Assembly: GCF_006716485.1 (NCBI RefSeq)
Contig: NZ_VFPD01000002.1
Span: 612,496 to 676,495, forward strand
Direction of reading: 5' to 3'
Length of the DNA: 64,000 nucleotides
DNA from: Chryseobacterium aquifrigidense
GTDB taxonomy: Bacteria; Bacteroidota; Bacteroidia; Flavobacteriales; Weeksellaceae
The first letter of the stretch is position 1. Each line of letters begins with the position of its first letter. Under the pieces are notes generated by a model. It was not told the origin of the DNA. It was given only the letters and a program-made list of their open reading frames with translations, and did not search any database. The position numbers and the translations under genes were made by a program. Shown here one piece after another: positions 18,931 to 26,625 of the stretch.

Positions 18931-19827
18931 ATGGAAAACACACCAACACAAACCGTTTCTGCAGGAAGCAGACATAAAAAAAGCTTATTGATTGTTCTGT
19001 GCCTCAGTGGAACTTATCTTATCGCTGAGGTTGTTGGCGGAATCATGACCAATAGTCTTGCATTATTAGCCGATGCCGCTCATATGCTCACCGATGTGGT
19101 AGGATTATTGTTGGCATTTATAGCCATTAAAATAGGAGAGAGAAAAGCTGATCCTTCCAGAACATACGGATATTACCGTACTGAAATATTGGCAGCAGTA
19201 GTGAATGCTGTTGTTTTACTTGGAATTTCAATCTATGTTTTGTTTGAAGCATACCAGAGATTTCAGAATCCGCCTGAAGTACAAAGCAAATCAATGCTGA
19301 TTGTAGCCGGAATCGGGTTGATCGTTAATATTGTCGGAATGATGATCCTGAGAAAAGACTCAGAAGGCAGCCTGAATATGAAAGGTGCTTATTTTGAAGT
19401 ACTTTCAGATATGCTTACTTCGGTAGGCGTAATGATTGCCGGAGTGATTATGCTGACAACCGGGTGGTACTATGCCGACCCGTTGATTTCGGCAGCCATC
19501 GGACTGCTGATCTTTCCAAGAACATGGAGGCTGTTGAAAGAAGCAATCAATGTTTTACTAGAAGGAACTCCAAAAGATGTTGATATCCATGAACTTCGTA
19601 CATCTCTGGAAAAAACTCCCGGGGTAAAAAGTGTTCATGATCTGCATGTATGGTCGCTGACATCCAGTGTCAATGCAATGAGTGCCCATGTTGTAAAGGA
19701 AACGGGATATTCTCAGAATCAATTATTAAAAACATTAACGGATACCACTGTTAATAACTTTAAGATCAGTCATACCACTTTTCAGATAGAGGAGGAAGGC
19801 TACGAAGAAAATGAAGTACATCTGTAA
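18931..19827 (+). CDS. Cation diffusion facilitator (CzcD/ZitB-like metal exporter)
   Basis: 298 residues with six predicted membrane helices and a C-terminal cytoplasmic domain (about 210-290; LRTSLEKTPGVKSVHDLHVW). CDF proteins swap Zn2+ or related cations for protons across the inner membrane. The first helix-borne metal site is canonical (His51-x3-Asp55 in DAAHMLTDVVG). In TM5 the usual His is Glu156 (EVLSDMLTSVG, with Asp160); this Glu form occurs in other CDF proteins but may shift metal preference. The gene starts 18 bp after the bestrophin gene and precedes the Fur-family gene by 17 bp, so all three look co-transcribed. Confidence 0.92.
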   Translation: MENTPTQTVSAGSRHKKSLLIVLCLSGTYLIAEVVGGIMTNSLALLADAAHMLTDVVGLLLAFIAIKIGERKADPSRTYGYYRTEILAAVVNAVVLLGISIYVLFEAYQRFQNPPEVQSKSMLIVAGIGLIVNIVGMMILRKDSEGSLNMKGAYFEVLSDMLTSVGVMIAGVIMLTTGWYYADPLISAAIGLLIFPRTWRLLKEAINVLLEGTPKDVDIHELRTSLEKTPGVKSVHDLHVWSLTSSVNAMSAHVVKETGYSQNQLLKTLTDTTVNNFKISHTTFQIEEEGYEENEVHL

Positions 19828-19844
19828 AAATTTAAAAGCGTACA

Positions 19845-20264
19845 ATGAAAAAAGATATAGAAAACAAACTCATTGATAAAAATACCAAACCTACCAGTAT
19901 GAGGATTCTGGTATATGATTTCTTAAGCTCTCAGGAAGCGGCTTTATCTCTTTCTGAAATAGAAAATCATTTTGATAATGCTGACAGAATTACCATCTAC
20001 AGAACATTGAAAACCTTTGAAGAAAAAGGAATTGTTCATAGCATTCAGGAGAACACCACCACAAAATACAAACTTTGTGAAGACGATTGTGATGAAAAAA
20101 CACATAAAGACTGGCACCTGCATTTCTACTGTAAAATATGCAAGCAAACTACCTGTAAAGAAGATATTTCCTTCCCTGAAAATATACAGACCAATTTCAG
20201 GATTGATGAAATAAGATTGTTTGCCAAAGGAATCTGTGAAAATTGTCTCGAAAGTTTGCAATAG
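19845..20264 (+). CDS. Fur-family metal-dependent transcriptional repressor
   Basis: 139 residues. The N-terminal winged helix (PTSMRILVYDFLSSQEAALSL ... RITIYRTLKTFEEKGIVH) has the Fur-family recognition-helix pattern. The C-terminal half has the HLHFYCKICKQTTC metal and dimerisation motif and a final CENC pair, giving two CxxC structural zinc knuckles. It lies between the CDF and P-type ATPase genes. Its last codons form half of the palindromic operator for the ATPase gene (the TAG stop is inside the site). It probably senses Zn2+ or a similar ion; whether it acts as Zur, PerR or an efflux repressor cannot be told from the sequence. Confidence 0.9.
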   Translation: MKKDIENKLIDKNTKPTSMRILVYDFLSSQEAALSLSEIENHFDNADRITIYRTLKTFEEKGIVHSIQENTTTKYKLCEDDCDEKTHKDWHLHFYCKICKQTTCKEDISFPENIQTNFRIDEIRLFAKGICENCLESLQ

Positions 20265-20271
20265 CATTGCA
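20257..20271. promoter_or_regulatory. 15-bp palindromic operator before the P-type ATPase gene
   Basis: TGCAATAGCATTGCA, perfect 6-3-6 palindrome overlapping the last codons and stop of the Fur-family gene. It is almost the same as the site at 12170-12184 and has the same 13-bp spacing to the following -7 box. Confidence 0.75.
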
Positions 20272-20284
20272 TCAGTCTCATCTT

Positions 20285-20292
20285 TACATTTG
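20285..20292 (+). promoter_or_regulatory. -7 promoter box of the P-type ATPase gene
   Basis: TACATTTG fits TAnnTTTG and lies 17 bp before the ATG. It means the ATPase gene can be transcribed on its own, separately from the genes upstream. Confidence 0.6.
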
Positions 20293-20309
20293 TATAAAAA
20301 TATTCAGTT

Positions 20310-22292
20310 ATGGAAAAATGCTGTAGTACAACCCCGGAAAAATCCGATACAAAAGGACACAAACATAATCACACGGAGGGAGACGGACATGACCACGATG
20401 GCCATGATCACTCTCACGACTCCGGAGATCAAACGGTCTTTCAGATGTTTCTTCCTGCCATTATATCTTTCGTCATTTTATTATTGGGAATCACCTTTGA
20501 TAATTATATAAAACCCGCATGGTTTACAGGCTGGGTACGTCTGGTGTGGTTCCTGGCGGCTTACATTCCTGTAGGATTTCCGGTTTTGAAGGATGCTTAT
20601 AAAAGTATCATCAAGGGAGATGTATTCTCAGAATTCTTTCTGATGAGCATCGCAACCATCGGAGCTTTTGCTATCGGAGAATATCCGGAAGGCGTAGCAG
20701 TAATGCTTTTTTATGCCGTTGGAGAAGTGTTCCAGTCCATGGCGGTCACCAGAGCCAAAGGAAACATAAAAGCCTTATTAGATCAGCGTCCGGATGAGGT
20801 AACGATTATGGAAAATAATCAGCCTAAAACAATAAAAGCGAAAGAAGCTAAAATTGGAGATATTATTCAGTTGAAACCCGGTGAAAAACTGGCGCTGGAT
20901 GGAGAATTGCTTTCAGATTCAGCATCATTTAATACCGCCGCTTTAACAGGAGAAAGTAAACCAGACACCAAAAATAAAGGCGAAGCCGTTCTTGCCGGAA
21001 TGATCAATATGAACAGTATTGCTTTGGTTAAAGTAAATACAGCCTATGAAGACAGTAAACTAAGTAAAATATTAGAACTTGTTCAGAATGCCACGGCTCA
21101 GAAAGCCCCTACAGAATTGTTCATCAGAAAATTTGCGAAAGTATATACCCCTATCGTAGTATTTCTTGCCATTGGAATCTGTTTACTGCCTTATTTCTTT
21201 GTGAATGACTATCAGTTCAGAGACTGGCTGTACAGAGCATTGATATTCCTGGTAATTTCATGTCCTTGTGCCTTGGTAATCTCTATTCCGTTAGGATATT
21301 TCGGAGGAATTGGTGCCGCAAGCCGAAACGGGATCTTATTCAAAGGAAGTAATTTCCTGGACAGTATTGCAGAAATCCAGAATGTGGTGATGGATAAAAC
21401 GGGAACGATGACTGAAGGTGTATTCAAAGTTCAGGAAGTAAGTATAAGCCCTGAATTTAATAAAGAGGAAATTCTGCAGATGGTGAATGTTATCGAAAGT
21501 AAAAGTACCCACCCTGTCGCAACAGCTATTCACAATTATGTAGGAGATATTAATCACGCCATTCCTTTAGAAAATGTAGAAGAAATTGCCGGCCACGGAT
21601 TGAAAGCAACAATTAATGGTAAAGAACTTCTGGTAGGAAACTTTAAGCTGATGGATAAATTCAACATCAGTTATAATATCAACCACGCCAACATTGTATA
21701 TACGGTGATCGCAGTAGCTTACGACAATAAGTTTGCAGGATATATCACGATTGCAGACAGCATAAAAGAAGATGCCAAAGAAACCGTAGACAATCTGCAT
21801 AAAATGAATGTGAAAGCCACCATGTTGAGCGGTGATAAAGGAACTGTAGTGAAATACGTAGCAGACCAGCTGGGAATTGACAATGCATTCGGAGACCTGC
21901 TGCCTGAAGATAAAGTAAACAAGGTTAAAGGAATCAAAGCTAAAAACCAAACTGTAGCTTTCGTAGGAGACGGAGTGAATGATGCACCTGTAGTTGCTTT
22001 AAGTGATGTAGGAATTGCAATGGGAGGTTTAGGAAGTGATGCTACCATTGAAACAGCTGATGTCGTAATTCAGGATGATAAACCGAGTAAAATCCCAATG
22101 GCAATCAATATTGGGAAGCAAACGAAAAAGATAGTTTGGCAGAATATCATCCTTGCATTCGCGGTAAAAGCTGTCGTTCTGGTCTTGGGAGCAGGAGGTT
22201 TGGCCACCATGTGGGAAGCTGTTTTTGCAGATGTGGGAGTAGCATTGCTGGCTATCTTAAATGCGGTGAGAATCCAAAGAATGAAATTTTAA
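20310..22292 (+). CDS. P1B-type Zn2+/Cd2+/Pb2+-exporting ATPase (ZntA/CadA-like)
   Basis: 660 residues. The N-terminus carries Cys-Cys and a His/Asp-rich tail (GHKHNHTEGDGHDHDGHDHS) instead of a typical CxxC metal domain. The core has the actuator motif TGES, the ion-binding CPC (Cys318-Cys320, in ISCPCALVISIP), the phosphorylation motif DKTGT (Asp362), an HP motif (STHPVATAI) and the hinge GDGVNDAP. A Lys in TM7 (AFAVKAVVL) and Asp-x-Gly in TM8 (FADVGVALLAI) fit the P1B-2 group, which pumps Zn2+, Cd2+ or Pb2+ out of the cytoplasm using ATP. It closes the efflux island and has its own operator and promoter. Confidence 0.94.
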   Translation: MEKCCSTTPEKSDTKGHKHNHTEGDGHDHDGHDHSHDSGDQTVFQMFLPAIISFVILLLGITFDNYIKPAWFTGWVRLVWFLAAYIPVGFPVLKDAYKSIIKGDVFSEFFLMSIATIGAFAIGEYPEGVAVMLFYAVGEVFQSMAVTRAKGNIKALLDQRPDEVTIMENNQPKTIKAKEAKIGDIIQLKPGEKLALDGELLSDSASFNTAALTGESKPDTKNKGEAVLAGMINMNSIALVKVNTAYEDSKLSKILELVQNATAQKAPTELFIRKFAKVYTPIVVFLAIGICLLPYFFVNDYQFRDWLYRALIFLVISCPCALVISIPLGYFGGIGAASRNGILFKGSNFLDSIAEIQNVVMDKTGTMTEGVFKVQEVSISPEFNKEEILQMVNVIESKSTHPVATAIHNYVGDINHAIPLENVEEIAGHGLKATINGKELLVGNFKLMDKFNISYNINHANIVYTVIAVAYDNKFAGYITIADSIKEDAKETVDNLHKMNVKATMLSGDKGTVVKYVADQLGIDNAFGDLLPEDKVNKVKGIKAKNQTVAFVGDGVNDAPVVALSDVGIAMGGLGSDATIETADVVIQDDKPSKIPMAINIGKQTKKIVWQNIILAFAVKAVVLVLGAGGLATMWEAVFADVGVALLAILNAVRIQRMKF

Positions 22293-22328
22293 GAAGCAAA
22301 TAATAAACACAACTCAATTATATTCAAT

Positions 22329-22359
22329 AAAAGCTCTGCTGAATTTCAGTGGAGCTTTT
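22329..22359 (+). terminator. Intrinsic terminator after the P-type ATPase gene
   Basis: AAAAGCTC ... GAGCTTTT (8 bp) with a further inner stem (GCTGAA / CAG), followed by a T-rich stretch, 37 bp after the stop codon. It marks the end of the metal-efflux island. Confidence 0.72.
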
Positions 22360-22379
22360 GTTTTAAATTTTATCGCATA

Positions 22380-22560
22380 TAAAATCCTTGCGCCTTAAAA
22401 TAGTAAGCATTTAAAAAAACTTGCGTCTTTGCGTTTCCAAAATTACACCACGCCAGAACTTAATTTAGAAGAGGTAATAGGTTTTTGTTAGATAAACGCC
22501 ATGGCGCAAAGAAGATAAAAATTGTGTTTGTTTTTAAGGACGCAAGAAAATCAAAGATTT
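22380..22560. repeat. Intergenic region with crossed short inverted repeats, probably a decayed interspersed element
   Basis: No convincing gene lies between 22293 and 22832. This part carries several perfect short inverted pairs: TTGCGCC (22388-22394) with GGCGCAA (22503-22509), CTTGCGTC (22420-22427) with GACGCAAG (22539-22546), and TCTTTGCG (22426-22433) with CGCAAAGA (22505-22512). The 'cttgcgtctttgcg' wording resembles common short repeats of Chryseobacterium genomes, which is from memory rather than shown here. Confidence 0.4.
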
Positions 22561-22597
22561 TCAGCAAAATGACGTCTTAATGATTAGTCTCATTAAA

Positions 22598-22630
22598 AAA
22601 AGCTCTGCCAAAAACATCAGCAAAGCTTTT
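22598..22630. terminator. Terminator-like hairpin in the 22.3-22.8 kb gap
   Basis: AAAAGCTCTGC and GCAAAGCTTTT form a 10-of-11 bp stem with an 11-base loop, flanked by A and T runs. It is not directly downstream of any gene in the window, so it may be part of the repeat-rich region. Confidence 0.4.
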
Positions 22631-22807
22631 ATCAACAAGATTAAATTGTATATAAAGAACTAAATTTTTATTTAGGTCTAAAGTCTTATTCAAATTTCGG
22701 GATAAAATTATTCTAGTGACAGGCACAGTTTTGTGATTTTTATAGGTAACAGTAGATATGCATAATGACATTCATCATAAATCTGTTATAAAACAGTTTT
22801 GAAGTAG

Positions 22808-22815
22808 TATATTTG
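22808..22815 (+). promoter_or_regulatory. -7 promoter box before the copper-cluster gene
   Basis: TATATTTG fits TAnnTTTG, 17 bp before the TTG start of the first small CxGKCY protein. Just upstream is the palindrome CTGTTATAAAACAG (22783-22796), which could be an operator. Confidence 0.5.
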
Positions 22816-22832
22816 TAACAGAGAACAAATCG

Positions 22833-23195
22833 TTGAGGTTATTCATTTCCATATTCATCATTTTTACCATTGCAATACGTCCCGTTTTGCCATTGGTAAA
22901 CTATGCTGTGAACTACGATTATATTGTAAAAAACCTTTGTGAGAACAGAAATGTACCACAATCAACATGTAAAGGAAAATGCTATGTGGAAAAAGAACTG
23001 GCAAAAACAGAAAAACAGTCCAATAGTTCTCAAACGATAAAGATTGCAGGATTAGATGTTTTTATTTCTCATGATATTCTTTCCTTCTCTTCTCAACTGA
23101 ACTCGGAGCTGCTTACTGAAGTTCCGGATTCAAGCTATTTTAATTCTCACTCTTCAGAATACTTTTCCAGGATATTTCATCCTCCTTTAGCTTAA
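22833..23195 (+). CDS. Small exported CxGKCY-motif protein, copy 1 (unnamed family)
   Basis: 120 residues from a TTG start. It has a hydrophobic N-terminus (MRLFISIFIIFTIAIRPVLP), then YAVNYDYIVKNLCENRN and CKGKCYVEKELAKT (Cys36, Cys46, Cys50), a Ser-rich stretch, and ends RIFHPPLA. It is clearly paralogous to the protein at 25213-25581; all three Cys and the YAVNYDYIVK and GKCY blocks fall at the same positions. I do not know a named function. It lies ahead of YHS and SCO genes and its three Cys suggest binding of copper or another soft metal, which is inference. Confidence 0.78.
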   Translation: MRLFISIFIIFTIAIRPVLPLVNYAVNYDYIVKNLCENRNVPQSTCKGKCYVEKELAKTEKQSNSSQTIKIAGLDVFISHDILSFSSQLNSELLTEVPDSSYFNSHSSEYFSRIFHPPLA

Positions 23196-23408
23196 TTATT
23201 CCTGTAAACTATGTTTTAAGTTTATAGTAACGGAAGTTTTAAAACTATTACAATTAAGTTGTTATAGACATCCCAAACAATTAAATGAATAATAAACATC
23301 TGAATTCTTATCAAAAATTCTGTATGTTAGAATGGTGGTTCATTAATTGGGAAATCTGGGCTTGTTTCTAACTTTATTTAACATTATTAATTTCAATTTA
23401 ACATCAAA

Positions 23409-23684
23409 ATGAAATCTCCTCTTATTTTGACTGCTTTGCTGTCAATCTCATTGTTGTCGTGTGCCAAAGAAGCGCCTAAGGTAAAGCATGCAAGCCATAT
23501 GGACTCTTCCGGAAAAAATTTGGAAAACATACAGGTTGTGAATGAAGAAGATCCCATCTGCCATATGAAAACCGCCGGATCTATAAAAGATACTGCTGTA
23601 TATAAAAATAAAACGTACGGTTTTTGCAGTGTCTCCTGCAAAGGTGAATTCAAAAAAAGCCCTGAAAGATATGCCCAAAAATAA
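23409..23684 (+). CDS. YHS-domain lipoprotein
   Basis: 91 residues. A lipoprotein signal (MKSPLILTALLSISLLSC, Cys18) is followed by a YHS-type metal-binding domain: DPICHMK, then YKNKTYGFCSVSCKGEFKKSPERY. YHS domains are linked to copper and other heavy metals. The gene's last 14 bases overlap the start of the SCO gene, so the two are translationally coupled. A role in copper delivery together with SCO is likely but inferred. Confidence 0.85.
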   Translation: MKSPLILTALLSISLLSCAKEAPKVKHASHMDSSGKNLENIQVVNEEDPICHMKTAGSIKDTAVYKNKTYGFCSVSCKGEFKKSPERYAQK

Positions 23685-24348
23685 GAAGACCACAAATAAA
23701 AGTAAAGTGATCATACCCATTGCGGTATTTGCATTGCTTTTCCTGGGAATAGGGGTCGGAATGGGGTATTTTAAAAAGAACCTTTATACCGTGATGAAAG
23801 TTCCTGATTTTGAACTGACGGATCAGAACAGTAAAAAGATTACCAATAAAGATATGCTGGGAAAAGTATATCTCGTAGAGTTTTTCTTCAGCAAATGTCC
23901 TACAATATGCCCTGTAATGAATACCAATATGAAGGCGATTCAGAATCAGATCAATGATCCCGATTTCGGTATTATCTCCATCAGTATTGATCCGGAAAAT
24001 GATACCCCTGAAGCATTGAAAGAACATGCGAAAAGAATAGGGGCAAAATCTCCCAACTGGCATTTCCTGACAGGAGATCGTACGTACATTGGTAACCTTG
24101 CTGATCAATTTAATATCTATGTAGGTGACAAGGAAGATGAAGGAGAAAGTCTGAACCATAGTGGTCTGATTGCACTGGTAGATCAGGACGGAAATATCCG
24201 ATGCAGATACAACAAAGAAAATATGCCGATTCTGTATTATTCAGGATTGAATTATGAAGATCCGGAAGGTAAAACACCAATGCTGACAGGGAAATATCAC
24301 CCTGACAGAGAAATCCTGATTGAGGATATTAGGAAATTATTGAAATAG
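23671..24348 (+). CDS. SCO1/SenC-family copper chaperone or thiol-redox protein
   Basis: 225 residues from the Met at 23671; a Met at 23629 would place 42 more bases inside the YHS gene and is not needed. A basic N-terminus and one membrane anchor (VIIPIAVFALLFLGIGVGMG) precede a thioredoxin-like domain with the copper-binding CxxxC (Cys76-PTI-Cys80 in SKCPTICPVMN), the SISIDPENDTPE block and the third ligand His in SLNHSGL. SCO proteins mature the CuA centre of cytochrome oxidase or protect against oxidative stress. It overlaps the YHS gene by 14 bp and is followed by a repeat element and a superoxide dismutase gene. Confidence 0.92.
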   Translation: MPKNKKTTNKSKVIIPIAVFALLFLGIGVGMGYFKKNLYTVMKVPDFELTDQNSKKITNKDMLGKVYLVEFFFSKCPTICPVMNTNMKAIQNQINDPDFGIISISIDPENDTPEALKEHAKRIGAKSPNWHFLTGDRTYIGNLADQFNIYVGDKEDEGESLNHSGLIALVDQDGNIRCRYNKENMPILYYSGLNYEDPEGKTPMLTGKYHPDREILIEDIRKLLK

Positions 24349-24351
24349 AGA

Positions 24352-24500
24352 AGAGGGAAGCTGGATGTTTGAAGCTGGAAGTTATTCCAGACGATGCAGC
24401 TCCAGCGATTTTTGAGATGGCTGTAAAGGTAAATACAAGTTGAAGGAGTTATGCTACACATTCATTACTTCCAGCCTCCATCTCCCATCTTCCAGCTAAT
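24352..24500. repeat. Short interspersed element with inverted GCTGGAAG-type ends (copy A)
   Basis: The left edge holds AAGCTGGA twice (24360-24390) and the right edge the complementary CTTCCAGCCTCCAT ... CTTCCAGCT. AGCTGGAAG (24373-24381) pairs perfectly with CTTCCAGCT (24489-24497). A second element with the same kind of ends lies at 54675-54806. The inner sequences differ. It has no coding capacity. Confidence 0.6.
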
Positions 24501-24533
24501 AGAAAATATTGTTCAACCATAAACAAAAAAGTT

Positions 24534-25208
24534 ATGAAGATTATGAAAATAGCTGCCTTAAGCGCAGTTTTCGCGGCTCAGTTTGCACTGGCTCAGTTTA
24601 AGCAGACTCCTCTGCCGTATGCTTATAATGCTCTGGAAGGGAATATTGATGCCCAGACTATGGAAATTCATTATTCAAAGCATGGTGCAGCTTATGCAGC
24701 CAATTTGAATAAAGCAATTGCAGGAACTCCACAGGAAAAAGAAACATTGTTTCAGATTCTTTCCAATGCTTCAAAACTGCCTGCTGCAGTAAGAAATAAT
24801 GCAGGAGGACATTATAACCACGAATTATTCTGGACGGTTCTTACCCCTCAGAAAAATACACAGCCTTCTGCAAAATTGGCAAAAGCCATCACTGAAACTT
24901 TCGGAAGTATGGCTGCTTTTAAAGAAAAAATGTCTAAAGCAGGAGCAGACCGTTTCGGTTCAGGATGGGCATGGCTTTCTGTAGGAAAAGACGGGAAACT
25001 GTTTGTTTCTTCTACTCCCAACCAGGATAACCCTTTGATGGATGTCGTAGAGGAAAAAGGAACTCCTATTTTCGGAATTGATGTCTGGGAACATGCTTAT
25101 TATTTAAAATATCAGAACAAAAGAGCAGATTATCTTACCGCGATCTGGAACGTTACGAACTGGAAGGAGATCAGCAGAAGATACGACGAAGCGATAAGCA
25201 AGAAATAA
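24534..25208 (+). CDS. Exported Fe/Mn superoxide dismutase
   Basis: 224 residues. An N-terminal signal peptide (MKIMKIAALSAVFAAQFALAQ) is followed by the full SOD fold. The four metal ligands are visible: His46 (MEIHYSKHG), His96 (GHYNHELFW), Asp183 and His187 (DVWEHAYYLKYQNKR). The enzyme turns superoxide into peroxide and oxygen. Most family members are cytoplasmic; the signal peptide places this one in the periplasm or outside. It is 4 bp from the next gene (second CxGKCY protein). Fe against Mn use cannot be decided by eye. An in-frame Met at 24543 is also possible as the start. Confidence 0.93.
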   Translation: MKIMKIAALSAVFAAQFALAQFKQTPLPYAYNALEGNIDAQTMEIHYSKHGAAYAANLNKAIAGTPQEKETLFQILSNASKLPAAVRNNAGGHYNHELFWTVLTPQKNTQPSAKLAKAITETFGSMAAFKEKMSKAGADRFGSGWAWLSVGKDGKLFVSSTPNQDNPLMDVVEEKGTPIFGIDVWEHAYYLKYQNKRADYLTAIWNVTNWKEISRRYDEAISKK

Positions 25209-25212
25209 TCTG

Positions 25213-25581
25213 ATGAAATTATTTTACAGCATACTTTTTACTTTTTATATGGTGCTAAGACCTTTGGTGCCATTGGTAGAGTATGCTGTAAATTATGATT
25301 ATATCGTTAAAGTGCTCTGTATTAATAAATCCAGGCCGGAGATTCACTGTAACGGAAAATGTTATCTGAGTAAAGAATTGGCTAAAACCAATGATTCAGA
25401 ATCTTCACCTTTCCAGAAACTCAAAAACTCAGGACAGAAAATTCTTGATATCTATATCCTGCCTGAAACTACAAAGATCAATACCACTGAAAAACGACCG
25501 TTTTTCAATTTCAACTTCACTTACGAAACAGCCTATTCTTTTCTGTTTCTGACCCATATTTTCAAACCACCGGTTTTTTAA
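25213..25581 (+). CDS. Small exported CxGKCY-motif protein, copy 2 (paralogue of 22833-23195)
   Basis: 122 residues, ATG start. It has a hydrophobic N-terminus (MKLFYSILFTFYMVLRPLVP), YAVNYDYIVKVLCINKSRPE, CNGKCYLSKELAKT with Cys36, Cys46 and Cys50 at the same positions as in copy 1, and ends HIFKPPVF. It starts 4 bp after the superoxide dismutase stop and precedes the MbnP/MbnH pair, so both copies stand next to copper-related genes. The function is unknown; metal binding by the three Cys is inferred. Confidence 0.8.
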   Translation: MKLFYSILFTFYMVLRPLVPLVEYAVNYDYIVKVLCINKSRPEIHCNGKCYLSKELAKTNDSESSPFQKLKNSGQKILDIYILPETTKINTTEKRPFFNFNFTYETAYSFLFLTHIFKPPVF

Positions 25582-25599
25582 GTTATACCATCACTATTC

Positions 25600-25735
25600 A
25601 ATCATAAAAGTCACAAAAAGCTTACATCAATTAAGAATCAAAGATTTTTAAAAAGCTTAAGTGTTCTTATTGTGCATAAAATTGATCACTTAATAAACTT
25701 AAGTGTAAAACTTTTGTGCCTTTTGTGGTAAAAAA
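25600..25735. repeat. Intergenic stretch with alternative hairpins before the MbnP-like gene
   Basis: TTAAGTG occurs at 25657-25663 and 25699-25705, and its complement CACTTAA lies between them at 25687-25693. The middle element can pair with either side, so two exclusive 7-bp hairpins are possible. CTTTTGTG is also repeated at 25711 and 25720. This may be an interspersed repeat relic or a leader structure. No gene is seen in this 213-bp gap. Confidence 0.4.
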
Positions 25736-25794
25736 GAATGTTTTCACATTCAAAATAACACATTCAAAATTGTATTCAACTTAAAAAATCAACA

Positions 25795-26625
25795 ATGAAA
25801 ATTTCTCAATTTTTATCACTATTCTTTATTGCCTTTACTTTGTTCTCTTTTGTTGCTTGTGAAAGCAGCAGAGATGACGAAAATCCACAGGATACAACAC
25901 CAGGAAGCCTTCAGATCAAATTTGAAAACGGATTTAATAATGTAGGAGATATTGTGTTAAATCAGACGGTTCAGACTTCTTCCAATGGTCAGAAACATAA
26001 TTTTTCCGCTTTGAAATACGTCATCAGTAATATTACACTGACAGACGAAAACGGAAATGAATTTAAATACAATGAAAATAACCCTGATAAAGGTGCTTTT
26101 ATCATAGATCAGGCAGATGCTGTAGCAGGAATTATCTACCTTAATCTGGATGGTGTTCCGAAAAATAATTATAAAAAAATAAGATTCGGATTAGGGGTCA
26201 GCCAGAAAGCGTATTTGCTGGGACAGGACGGACAAGCTGAATTCTGGACAAAAGCCAAGCAGAAAGGAATGTCTTGGTCATGGGCTGCCGGTTATGTTTT
26301 TGTAAAGCTGGAGGGGAAATATGGAAATGATGCACCTTCAAAAGAATTTATGAACCATACCGGAAACATGGGAAATACTGCAGCCAACAATACCCCAGAT
26401 CTTTATCGCGAAATCACATTGAATCTTCCGACAACAGCAAGGGTAACGGCAAAAATCCGTCCTTCTGTTCATATTCTGGCTGATCTGAACCAGTTTCTGA
26501 GCGGAGATAAAGCACTCACTCTTAACACAGCCAATGATATGCTGATGGGTTCAAACCAGCACCTGGTAGACATTACCAATAATCTTACAAAAATGTTTAA
26601 AGTAGACCACGTTCACAATGATTAA
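25795..26625 (+). CDS. MbnP-family copper-binding lipoprotein
   Basis: 276 residues with a lipoprotein signal (MKISQFLSLFFIAFTLFSFVAC, Cys22). It has the family pattern: an early beta strand (LQIKFENGFN), the HNFSALKYVISNITLTDENG block, and the hallmark GMSWSWAAGYVFVKLEGKYG with Trp161 and Trp163. In characterised MbnP, the diheme enzyme MbnH oxidises a Trp to a kynurenine product that helps bind copper; I infer one of these Trp is the target. The end of the gene overlaps the peroxidase gene by 8 bp, which is the expected MbnP-MbnH pairing. The His-rich end (KVDHVHND) may also bind metal. Confidence 0.85.
   Translation: MKISQFLSLFFIAFTLFSFVACESSRDDENPQDTTPGSLQIKFENGFNNVGDIVLNQTVQTSSNGQKHNFSALKYVISNITLTDENGNEFKYNENNPDKGAFIIDQADAVAGIIYLNLDGVPKNNYKKIRFGLGVSQKAYLLGQDGQAEFWTKAKQKGMSWSWAAGYVFVKLEGKYGNDAPSKEFMNHTGNMGNTAANNTPDLYREITLNLPTTARVTAKIRPSVHILADLNQFLSGDKALTLNTANDMLMGSNQHLVDITNNLTKMFKVDHVHND

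Noticed and set aside
22577..22771. 64-residue open frame in the 22.3-22.8 kb gap
   Set aside because: It overlaps a terminator-like hairpin, has no signal or domain, and the region is repeat-rich; treated as non-coding.
23629..23684. Frameshift or fusion between the YHS and SCO genes
   Set aside because: Both proteins are complete by motif and length; the 14-bp overlap is normal for coupled genes.
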